In this document: positions 1 through 5,655 of the stretch, piece by piece
Position numbering within the stretch: the first letter of the stretch is position 1
How the letters are laid out: the number at the start of each line of letters is the position of its first letter
Source: Micrococcales bacterium
GTDB lineage: Bacteria > Actinomycetota > Actinomycetes > S36-B12 > UBA10799
DNA length: 5,800 nt
Assembly: GCA_023252115.1 (NCBI GenBank)
Contig: JAHEXM010000131.1
Location: forward strand, 1 to 5,800
Reading direction: 5' to 3'
Made by a program: the position numbers and the translations under genes
Notes under the pieces: model-generated
Databases searched by the model: none
Seen by the model: the letters and a program-made list of their open reading frames with translations, nothing else
Told to the model about the DNA's origin: nothing

Positions 1-86
1 ATCCATTGGCTCAGGCACGCAAAGCACATGAAGACATTCGTTCCCGAGCGACGTCGGGGAAACTCAGTCTTGACCCCATGGTCTAA
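1..86 (+). CDS. C-terminal end of an MDR-family alcohol dehydrogenase / quinone oxidoreductase (partial)
   Basis: Reading from base 3, 27 codons run open to a TAA at 84-86. The peptide starts PLAQARKAHEDIRSRATSGK and ends LSLDPMV. This matches the usual tail of medium-chain dehydrogenase/reductases (zinc alcohol dehydrogenases and NADPH:quinone reductases): a 'PLAEA..AH..LE.R.T.GK.VL' helix and final strand at the end of the catalytic domain. The nucleotide-binding and zinc-binding parts lie outside the window, so substrate, cofactor and zinc dependence cannot be judged. The stop codon is only 9 nt before the ATG of the next gene and overlaps its proposed -10 box. The family call is fairly secure for such a short piece; the exact enzyme is unknown. 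Confidence 0.68.
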   Translation, partial: PLAQARKAHEDIRSRATSGKLSLDPMV

Positions 87-89
87 CCT
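84..89 (+). promoter_or_regulatory. Candidate -10 box for a leaderless hydrolase transcript
   Basis: TAACCT fits the actinobacterial -10 consensus TANNNT. Its last T is 7 nt before the A of the ATG at 96, so transcription would start at or near the start codon. No Shine-Dalgarno sequence precedes this ATG, which fits leaderless translation. No clear -35 box is seen at the usual distance. A TTGACC at 70-75 is too close to serve as one. The box overlaps the stop codon of the upstream gene. Confidence 0.42.
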
Positions 90-95
90 GATTAC

Positions 96-1124
96 ATGTC
101 GGAACCAGCCGCTAAAAAGAAGTCAACCCGCAAGAAGGCCGCACCAGAAATTGCGGAGCGCAAGTTGAAGGAGATGGACGGGCTCATCCCGCTGCTCCCG
201 GCGTTGCCGCTGATCTCGGAACCCTCAATCGAAGCATTTGCTGGCGAGTACGAGGGCGCGAGCGGCGAACAGCTTTTCGTTCGCCGAACCAAGGTCTTCG
301 AACCCAGCGCAACTCGTGCCGTGTACGTGCACGGCCTCGGTGGTTCGTCGCTCAATTGGACTGACCTGATGTACCTGTTGGCTCCGACACTGCCGGGTAT
401 CGCGCTGGATCTGCCGGGATTCGGTTTCTCGGATCCGCCAAGGGCGCGCGACTACTCCATTGGGCGTCACGCCGAAGCAGTCATTGAAACGATCGAACGA
501 GACGGAAATGGCCCGGTTCACCTGTTTGGCAACTCGATGGGTGGCGCAGTCTCAATTCGTGTCGCCGCTGAGCGACCCGACCTGGTTCGCACCCTCACGA
601 TGATCTCGCCAGCACTTCCCAACCAGCGACTTATGCCGACGCACCTGATGATTGCCGCACAAGGAATCCCGGTCATACCGCGAATCCTTGGATTCAGCCA
701 TTCCACGTTGACCTCACAGGATCGCGCACGGATGATGTTCGAGTGGTGCTACGGCGACCCGGACAGACTTCGACCTGATCGCTTCCAGCACGCCATCGCT
801 GAAGTTGAACGACGTGCTGACTTGGGTTACTCAATGCAAGCCTTCATCGGATCGAGTCGCGGGATCGGCCGGAGCTTCCTGCCCCATGGGCCGAGCAACA
901 CGTGGCGCATGGCAAAAAGGGTCAAAGCGCCGACGCTGGCGATCTTTGGTGCCAAGGATCGGTTGGTTGACTACCGGGTATCGACCCGAGTTGGCAAGGC
1001 ATTTAGCGACTCATTGACCGTGATCATGAGCGATGTGGGCCATGTAGCCCAAATGGAAACCCCAGAGCGCGTTGCCACGCTGCTTTTGCAGCGTCTGGCT
1101 GAACTCGGCGAGCGCTACACCTGA
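96..1124 (+). CDS. Alpha/beta hydrolase (lipase/esterase-type fold)
   Basis: This 342-residue protein is a serine hydrolase of the alpha/beta-hydrolase fold. The strand and oxyanion-hole motif VHGLGG lies at 78-83, with the conserved DLPGFGFSD loop at 105-113. The nucleophile elbow GNSMGG is at 145-150 with Ser147 as nucleophile. Asp288 (in GAKDRLVD) is the likely acid and His316 (in VGHVAQ) the base, so the triad looks complete. A helical lid-like section spans about 175-265. No signal peptide is seen; instead the first 25 residues are basic (KKKSTRKKAA). The ATG at 96 is chosen because a TANNNT box precedes it; the next ATG at 174 has AAGGAG directly abutting it, too close to act. It probably shares a transcript with the acyltransferase 52 nt downstream, which suggests an ester or acylglycerol substrate, but the fold alone does not fix specificity; an epoxide hydrolase or haloperoxidase-like enzyme is less likely. 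Confidence 0.9.
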   Translation: MSEPAAKKKSTRKKAAPEIAERKLKEMDGLIPLLPALPLISEPSIEAFAGEYEGASGEQLFVRRTKVFEPSATRAVYVHGLGGSSLNWTDLMYLLAPTLPGIALDLPGFGFSDPPRARDYSIGRHAEAVIETIERDGNGPVHLFGNSMGGAVSIRVAAERPDLVRTLTMISPALPNQRLMPTHLMIAAQGIPVIPRILGFSHSTLTSQDRARMMFEWCYGDPDRLRPDRFQHAIAEVERRADLGYSMQAFIGSSRGIGRSFLPHGPSNTWRMAKRVKAPTLAIFGAKDRLVDYRVSTRVGKAFSDSLTVIMSDVGHVAQMETPERVATLLLQRLAELGERYT

Positions 1125-1151
1125 GTCCTCGGCCAGACTGGCTCTGAGTCC
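1121..1151 (+). repeat. Direct repeat flanking an 11-bp palindrome in the hydrolase-acyltransferase gap
   Basis: The 8-mer CTGAGTCC occurs at 1121-1128 and again at 1144-1151. Between them, at 1132-1142, is the perfect odd palindrome GCCAGACTGGC. The first copy overlaps the hydrolase stop codon. As RNA it could form only a short stem (GCC/GGC, loop AGACT). As DNA it could be a small operator. It may also be chance; no matching copy was noticed elsewhere in the window. Confidence 0.3.
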
Positions 1152-1165
1152 CCCGCCGTAGTACT

Positions 1166-1171
1166 AGGGAG
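1166..1171 (+). promoter_or_regulatory. Ribosome binding site deciding the GTG start of the acyltransferase
   Basis: AGGGAG is a good Shine-Dalgarno match 5 nt before the GTG at 1177. It supports a GTG start, which lets the protein begin with MERLSAVDASF, the usual N-terminus of the WS/DGAT family. Confidence 0.75.
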
Positions 1172-1176
1172 CCATT

Positions 1177-2547
1177 GTGGAAAGACTGAGTGCCGTTGAT
1201 GCTTCATTCCTGGACATCGAACATTCGGGTCCACCAGTTGCCGTGGGAAGTGTCATGGAGGTCGATGGACCACCTCCAACCATCGGCGAGCTCCGCAAAT
1301 TCATGACGGAACGCGTGGCCGGAATGCCACGTTTTCGACAGAAGATCATGCCTAGTCGTTCGGGGTTCCGGCAAGGAAAATGGGTGGATGCCGAACCCGA
1401 CATGAAGCACCATATTCGTTCGGTTCGGGTGAAATCGGGCAAGAAGAGTCTTCAGGCGGCAGTTTCTCGAATTATGGAAACTCCGATGGATCACGATCAC
1501 CCACTTTGGGACCAAACGCTTGTTACCGGATATTCCAAAACGCGCTTCGCAATCGTTACTCGGTTGCATCACGCCATTGCCGATGGCCAGGGCGCGCTTA
1601 TGCTGCTCGGCCGAACAGTAGATTTGACGCCCGAAGGTGGCGGAACGCTGACTGACGCAATCGTGGCCATGTCGGCACCACCGCCGGACGAAGAATCCGA
1701 CACATCCAAGAGTGCAATTCAGGCAGCGGCTGACCACACTGTGGCTCAAGCAGAAGCAGCTATTGCAGCCTTGGGACAATTCCTTCGAACGGCACCCGAC
1801 ACCTTGCGCGGACTGGCAAGTTTTACGCCGCAAAAGCCAAGTGAACTGACCGGCGAAGTCTCAAATAAACGCAAATGGGTAGGTGCCTACTATCCGCTTG
1901 CGGACGTCAAGCTCGCAAAGACTCACTTCGGGTGCACAGTCAACGATGTTGTTTTGGCCGGAGTCACCGCAGGGTTTCAATCCCTAATGCAAAGTCGTGG
2001 ACTCAGCATTGAGGGACGAACAATTCGCGGAGTCATGCCGGTCTCGCTCCGGAGGCCTGGTGACACTTCGTCTGACAATCAAGTCTCGCTACTGCCAGCA
2101 CCGTTGCCGGTGAGCATTATTGATCCGGCCAAACGCATCAAAGAAATCCGTAAGTCCACCAAGAGTGCGAAACGCAGCCAGGTGCCAATTCTGAGCGACG
2201 CCATCATCAAGATCAACGAAAAGGTGACGCCAGCCGTAATCCAGGAACGGGTGCTGTCGCGAACCGGTTGGACCTCGGAATGGTTCACCGAAACCTTAAT
2301 CACGAACGTTCCCGGTCCACCGATGGCGCTCTACTTCATGGGGCGCGAAGCGATGGGCCTGCAGCCAATTATTCCGATTGAAGGATCGACACGGATCATC
2401 ATTGGCATCACGTCATACAACGGCTCGTTGAATATCGGCATTACTGGCGATGGCGAGCACGCGACCGATGTGGACACCCTGCTCAAAGGCATCTTGGAGG
2501 GTTTGCAGGAGCTCGCCGACATTGCGCCAAAGAACGGCGCTGCGTAG
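1177..2547 (+). CDS. Wax ester synthase / diacylglycerol acyltransferase (WS/DGAT family O-acyltransferase)
   Basis: The 456-residue product is a bifunctional wax ester synthase/acyl-CoA:diacylglycerol acyltransferase homologue, full length for the family. It would move acyl groups from acyl-CoA to diacylglycerol or a long-chain alcohol, making storage lipid at the inner face of the membrane. It opens with MERLSAVDASFLDIE, typical of the family. The PLW motif is at 109-111. The acyltransferase motif HHAIADG is at 131-137, with His132 the expected base and Asp136-Gly137 intact; many members have Val rather than Ala135. An Asn256-Asp257 pair, the MPVSLRR stretch at 287-293 and NVPGPP at 377-382 mark the C-terminal WS/DGAT domain. 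A linker at about 165-200 is Ala/Glu-rich. Start is GTG with a good ribosome binding site. No promoter was seen in the 52-nt gap, so co-transcription with the hydrolase is likely. Substrate preference (alcohol, diacylglycerol, other) cannot be read from sequence. Confidence 0.93.
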   Translation: MERLSAVDASFLDIEHSGPPVAVGSVMEVDGPPPTIGELRKFMTERVAGMPRFRQKIMPSRSGFRQGKWVDAEPDMKHHIRSVRVKSGKKSLQAAVSRIMETPMDHDHPLWDQTLVTGYSKTRFAIVTRLHHAIADGQGALMLLGRTVDLTPEGGGTLTDAIVAMSAPPPDEESDTSKSAIQAAADHTVAQAEAAIAALGQFLRTAPDTLRGLASFTPQKPSELTGEVSNKRKWVGAYYPLADVKLAKTHFGCTVNDVVLAGVTAGFQSLMQSRGLSIEGRTIRGVMPVSLRRPGDTSSDNQVSLLPAPLPVSIIDPAKRIKEIRKSTKSAKRSQVPILSDAIIKINEKVTPAVIQERVLSRTGWTSEWFTETLITNVPGPPMALYFMGREAMGLQPIIPIEGSTRIIIGITSYNGSLNIGITGDGEHATDVDTLLKGILEGLQELADIAPKNGAA

Positions 2548-2568
2548 ACGCAGGTTGCGCGTGTGAAT

Positions 2569-2591
2569 CGGCGAAACTATGCCGTTTGCCG
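2569..2591 (+). terminator. Hairpin after the acyltransferase gene (possible terminator without U-tract)
   Basis: CGGC (2569-2572) plus AAAC (2574-2577) pair with GTTT (2584-2587) plus GCCG (2588-2591). This gives an 8-bp stem with one bulged G (2573) and a 6-nt loop TATGCC. It lies 21 nt after the acyltransferase stop codon and just before the proposed GH15 promoter box. No T-run follows, so classic intrinsic termination is uncertain; actinobacterial terminators often lack a strong U-tract. The ATG at 2579 lies in the loop and right arm. Confidence 0.4.
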
Positions 2592-2592
2592 G

Positions 2593-2598
2593 TAGCTT
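2593..2598 (+). promoter_or_regulatory. Candidate -10 box for a leaderless GH15 transcript
   Basis: TAGCTT fits TANNNT and ends 8 nt before the A of the ATG at 2606. This would place the transcription start at or next to that codon. No Shine-Dalgarno sequence is convincing for either candidate start of the gene, and no clear -35 is seen. Confidence 0.42.
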
Positions 2599-2605
2599 TC
2601 GCACC

Positions 2606-4378
2606 ATGAGCGTTCCAATCGAGGACTATGCAATCGTCGGCGACCTTCACACCGTCGCTCTGGTTTCCAAGGGTGGCAGCATTGACTGGCTCTGCCTGCC
2701 GCACTTCGACTCGGATGCGACTTTCGCTGCGTTACTGGGCACCGAGGATCACGGCCGCTGGAAACTAGCGCCGGTCGAGAAAGTCGATGCGGTGAGCCGT
2801 AACTATCGACCTGACACCCTGGTCCTTGAAACTGAAATGGCAACTCCGAGCGGCACGATCCGAATCATCGATTTCATGCCAACGCGTGACGCTCACCCCG
2901 TGTTGATCCGAATTGTGGAAGGTCTCGAAGGCTCAGTAGAGATTAAGTCTGAGCTTCGTTTCCGTTTTAACTACGGGCAGACCAAGCCATACGTACGCAT
3001 GCTGGACATGGGTCTGCACGTCATTGCTGGACCTGACGGAGTCCTGGTGCACAGCCCAGCCGAAACGACGCTGGAAGACGATCAGATTGTGTGTGACCTG
3101 ACCGTGAAACCGGGCGATCGTTTTGCCTTTCAGATCACCTGGCACCGTTCGTGGGAAGAACCGCCCAAACAACAAGATCCCGACAACGCACTAGCGATGT
3201 GCACGGCGATGTGGCGCGGCTGGGCCGAGAGCTGCACGCACGAAAGCCCGTACCGAGAAGCAGTTGTTCGGTCTCTCATCACACTTAAGTCACTCACCTA
3301 TCAACCAACAGGCGGCATCATTGCGGCCGCAACAACTTCGCTACCCGAGCAAATGGGTGGGGAACGCAACTGGGACTATCGATATTGCTGGCTGCGCGAT
3401 GCGTCGGTGACGCTGGCTGCACTGAACCGCGAGGGCTACACCCAAGAGGCCAAACATTGGCGCGACTGGTTGCTACGCGCGGTTGCCGGCGATCCCGAAC
3501 AGATCCAGATCATGTACGGGATTTCTGGTGAGCGTCGGCTCGACGAATACACCATTGATGGCCTGCCGGGCTACGCCAACTCATCACCAGTGCGAATCGG
3601 CAACGCTGCTGCCGGTCAGTTCCAACTTGACGTATATGGCGAAGTCATGGGCGCGTTTCAGTTCGGCCGCGAATCAGGCATTCAGGCGAACGAAGAAGGT
3701 TGGGCCCTGCAGCAGGCTCTCGTCGAGTTTGTCGAAAGCAATTGGAATAAGCCCGATGACGGTATTTGGGAAGTCCGCGGCGATCGTAAGCACTTTGTGT
3801 ATTCAAAAGTGATGGCATGGCTGGCAGCGAAATCGGCAGCTTCGGCTTGCCGCGACTATGGAATGCCCGGCGACCCCAAACGTTGGGACAAACTGGCGAC
3901 GAAGATCCACAAAGATGTGTGCGAGAAGGGTTTGGACAAAGAGCGCGGCTGCTTCACCCAGGCATATGGAACAAATGCAATGGACGCGAGCTTGCTACTG
4001 ATGGTGATTGTCGGCTTCTTGCCACCCGACGATCCACGGATGGTCGCAACCGTCCGTGAGGTCCAGAAAGAACTGTCAACGAACGGATTTGTCCTTCGGT
4101 ATCGAACGGACGCCACCGACGACGGCCTCACTGGCGAGGAGGGGTCTTTTGTTATCTGCTCGTTCTGGTTGGTCGAAGCGCTGGCCGTGATTGGCGAGCA
4201 CGATGAGGCCCGCGTGATGTTTGAACGCATTTTGGACGTTCGTAACGACGTCGGCTTACTAAGCGAGGAATACGACGCTAAGGGCCACCAAATGCTGGGC
4301 AACATGCCACAAGCTTTCTCGCACGTCGGATTAATCAATGCCGCCGCCGCCGTGGCTGCCGGCATCACCAACAAGTAG
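2606..4378 (+). CDS. Glycoside hydrolase family 15 (trehalase / glucoamylase-like)
   Basis: This 590-residue protein is an inverting exo-acting alpha-glucosidase of family GH15. Residues about 4-150 form the N-terminal beta domain (trehalase-like N-terminal), opening with PIEDYAIVGDLHT and GSIDWLCLPHFDS. The catalytic (alpha/alpha)6 domain follows from about 215 to the end, with the signature GGERNWDYRYCWLRDAS at 251-267. By comparison with characterised glucoamylases, Glu389 (in GIWEVRG) is the probable general acid and Glu554 (in SEEYD) the general base. There is no signal peptide, so it should act in the cytoplasm on trehalose, maltodextrin or glycogen-derived glucan. The ATG at 2606 is preferred over the longer one at 2579 because the family homology begins three residues after it, a TANNNT box precedes it, and a hairpin covers 2579. 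Actinobacterial GH15 proteins of this layout include trehalases, but glucoamylase or isomaltose-type activity cannot be excluded. Confidence 0.92.
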   Translation: MSVPIEDYAIVGDLHTVALVSKGGSIDWLCLPHFDSDATFAALLGTEDHGRWKLAPVEKVDAVSRNYRPDTLVLETEMATPSGTIRIIDFMPTRDAHPVLIRIVEGLEGSVEIKSELRFRFNYGQTKPYVRMLDMGLHVIAGPDGVLVHSPAETTLEDDQIVCDLTVKPGDRFAFQITWHRSWEEPPKQQDPDNALAMCTAMWRGWAESCTHESPYREAVVRSLITLKSLTYQPTGGIIAAATTSLPEQMGGERNWDYRYCWLRDASVTLAALNREGYTQEAKHWRDWLLRAVAGDPEQIQIMYGISGERRLDEYTIDGLPGYANSSPVRIGNAAAGQFQLDVYGEVMGAFQFGRESGIQANEEGWALQQALVEFVESNWNKPDDGIWEVRGDRKHFVYSKVMAWLAAKSAASACRDYGMPGDPKRWDKLATKIHKDVCEKGLDKERGCFTQAYGTNAMDASLLLMVIVGFLPPDDPRMVATVREVQKELSTNGFVLRYRTDATDDGLTGEEGSFVICSFWLVEALAVIGEHDEARVMFERILDVRNDVGLLSEEYDAKGHQMLGNMPQAFSHVGLINAAAAVAAGITNK

Positions 4379-4386
4379 GCGATGCA

Positions 4387-4409
4387 CCAGATCGGTGACC
4401 CAGGTCTGG
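4387..4409 (+). terminator. Hairpin just after the GH15 stop codon (possible terminator)
   Basis: CCAGATC (4387-4393) pairs with GGTCTGG (4403-4409) through six Watson-Crick pairs and one T-G wobble, with a 9-nt loop. It begins 8 nt after the GH15 stop and lies before the proposed promoter of the next gene. No T-run follows. The position mirrors the hairpin at 2569-2591. If the next gene really starts at 4382, this would instead be inside its coding region. Confidence 0.38.
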
Positions 4410-4429
4410 CGTCGCAGTCCGCAGCGGCC

Positions 4430-4435
4430 TACTTT
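4430..4435 (+). promoter_or_regulatory. Candidate -10 box for a leaderless Mpo1-like transcript
   Basis: TACTTT fits TANNNT, and its last T is 7 nt before the A of the ATG at 4442, the same distance as for the hydrolase gene. No Shine-Dalgarno sequence lies before that ATG. The -35 region is not recognisable. Confidence 0.42.
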
Positions 4436-4441
4436 GGCTCC

Positions 4442-4921
4442 ATGACCGAATTGGAATCGCAAGCTACGCCCCAAGCAAAGACGTTCAACTCATTTGAGGA
4501 GTTCTACCCGTTCTACCTCAGTCAGCACTCCAAGCCGCTGACTCGTTACATCCACGTGGCCGGCACCGGATTGGCCTTGACGAATCTGGCCAAGTCACTG
4601 ATGTTTGGGCCACGGAAACAAGCGGTCCTGACACCGGTTATCGGCTATGGCTTTGCCTGGTTTGCTCATTTCGTCGTCGAAGGTAACAAGCCAGCTACTT
4701 TTGGATATCCAGCGTATTCATTCAGAGGCGATCTGACGATGATGTACGACATCGTGCGAGGCCGTGACAACGCGTTGCAGCAGCTGGCGGATAACTACAA
4801 AGCCAGCCTTGAGGCAGACGAGACCGTCGATGAAGACACACCCCATAACCCAACCCAGGTTCCCGAGCCGGAGCTTGCAGATTCACCCGACTCCTCGACC
4901 TCATCAATCGATGCTGCCTGA
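4442..4921 (+). CDS. Mpo1-like / DUF962 small membrane protein
   Basis: From the ATG at 4442 the product has 159 residues. It carries the family pattern: FNSFEEFYPFYLSQHS at 15-30, RYIHVAGT at 35-42, then GYGFAWFAHFVVEGNKPATF at 68-87 and SFRGDLTMM at 93-101. His29, His38 and His76 are in the usual conserved places. Two hydrophobic stretches (about 37-56 and 61-79) suggest membrane insertion. The eukaryotic relative, yeast Mpo1, is an Fe(II)-dependent dioxygenase of 2-hydroxy fatty acids in alpha-oxidation; whether bacterial members do this is not established. The last 39 residues form an acidic Pro/Ser/Thr tail with 11 Asp/Glu and no Lys or Arg, probably disordered. An ATG at 4382 would add 20 residues without family resemblance; I prefer 4442 because of the box at 4430. 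It is probably co-transcribed with the methyltransferase. Confidence 0.83.
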   Translation: MTELESQATPQAKTFNSFEEFYPFYLSQHSKPLTRYIHVAGTGLALTNLAKSLMFGPRKQAVLTPVIGYGFAWFAHFVVEGNKPATFGYPAYSFRGDLTMMYDIVRGRDNALQQLADNYKASLEADETVDEDTPHNPTQVPEPELADSPDSSTSSIDAA

Positions 4922-4932
4922 TCGTTCGCGAT
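4921..4932 (+). other. Short inverted repeat with TTCG loop before the methyltransferase ribosome binding site
   Basis: ATCG-TTCG-CGAT forms a perfect 4-bp stem with a TTCG loop. It begins on the last base of the Mpo1-like stop codon and abuts the ribosome binding site that follows. The loop is closed by G-C rather than the extra-stable C-G pair. It is too short to claim as a terminator; a minor effect on translation of the next gene is possible, and chance is also possible. Confidence 0.22.
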
Positions 4933-4936
4933 AGGA
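4933..4936 (+). promoter_or_regulatory. Ribosome binding site for the methyltransferase GTG start
   Basis: AGGA lies 8 nt before the GTG at 4945, a normal spacing. It supports the GTG rather than the internal ATG at 4969 as the start. Confidence 0.6.
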
Positions 4937-4944
4937 ACTGCGCT

Positions 4945-5649
4945 GTGCCACAGCCACAGATCGGCGACATGCTGCTTACCTCGCGCCCAATGTCGGACTA
5001 TCGCGCGATGTTTGCACTTACCGATGACGACATTCGCGGGCGAATATTGGACTGTCCCGGTGGCGGAGCTGCATTTACCGCCGAGGCCTACGCACTCGGA
5101 GCGGATTCGACCGCCGTTGATCCGGTATACAACATTGCCGTTGATGCGTTTGCCCAACACATGACTGCTGCCATGACACATTCGCGAGAATGGATTGAAA
5201 GCGCACCCGACCTCTTCACCTGGACTACTTACCCCGACGTTGACGCGTTGTTGAATGCGCGCATTGCTGCCATTGACATCTCGGCATCGGATCGTGCGGC
5301 GCGACCGGATCACTATCTCGCTGCCTCCTTGCCAGACCTGCCGTTTGCCAATGACTACTTTGATTTGACGTTGAGTTCACACTTGGTGTTTTGCTACGCC
5401 GATCGCTTTGACGCCGATTGGCACCGGGCGGCTCTGGCCGAACTGTTGCGGGTCACCAACGGAGACGTGCGCATCTACCCAATCTGCGACTACACCGGTA
5501 TGACCCCGGACTGGTATGACGAAGTTTTGGCCGACCTGGTGGCCAAGGGTGTCGAGCATCGATATGTTGAGGTCAGCTACCAAATCATTCAGAACGCTCA
5601 GGCCATGTTGGTGCTTCGGAAAACGCCACACTCTCGGCTCACGAACTGA
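4945..5649 (+). CDS. Class I SAM-dependent methyltransferase
   Basis: The 234-residue product has the order of a Rossmann-fold methyltransferase. Motif I is ILDCPGGGAAF at 34-44, a variant of the D-x-G-x-G-x-G loop with Cys-Pro in place of the first x-G. The end of the second strand is AVDP (57-60), where Asp59 should hold the SAM ribose. ASLPDLPFANDYFDLTLSSH at 127-146 is the motif containing the strand-4 Asp, and the helix and strand AELLRVTNGDVRIYPI (165-180) follow. Between about 60 and 120 is a helical insertion that probably shapes the acceptor site. No signal peptide or membrane segment is seen, so it is probably cytoplasmic. The gene follows the Mpo1-like gene after 23 nt and has its own ribosome binding site. 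The methyl acceptor is unknown and the neighbours do not settle it. I did not recognise a named subfamily. Confidence 0.83.
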   Translation: MPQPQIGDMLLTSRPMSDYRAMFALTDDDIRGRILDCPGGGAAFTAEAYALGADSTAVDPVYNIAVDAFAQHMTAAMTHSREWIESAPDLFTWTTYPDVDALLNARIAAIDISASDRAARPDHYLAASLPDLPFANDYFDLTLSSHLVFCYADRFDADWHRAALAELLRVTNGDVRIYPICDYTGMTPDWYDEVLADLVAKGVEHRYVEVSYQIIQNAQAMLVLRKTPHSRLTN

Positions 5650-5655
5650 ACGTTT

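Noticed and set aside
174..176. Alternative ATG start for the hydrolase with AAGGAG in front
   Set aside because: The AAGGAG directly touches the ATG, leaving no spacing for ribosome binding. The ATG at 96 has a TANNNT box at -7.
1204..1833. Minus-strand open frame of 209 codons inside the acyltransferase gene
   Set aside because: It lies antisense to a clear WS/DGAT gene, its product is Cys/Arg/His-rich without any recognisable motif, and no ribosome binding site was evident. It is a shadow frame.
4340..4365. GCC-rich repeat near the end of the GH15 gene
   Set aside because: It simply encodes the Ala-rich final helix (AAAAVAAG) of the protein and is not a separate repeat element.
3856..4374. 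Minus-strand open frame of 172 codons inside the GH15 gene
   Set aside because: It is antisense to the catalytic domain of GH15, has a Ser/Thr-rich composition caused by the opposite strand's codon bias, and shows no family resemblance.
4795..5313. Minus-strand open frame of 172 codons across the Mpo1-like and methyltransferase genes
   Set aside because: It spans two well-supported + strand genes and their gap, and its product is low-complexity Ser/Arg/Gly. No supporting start signal was seen.
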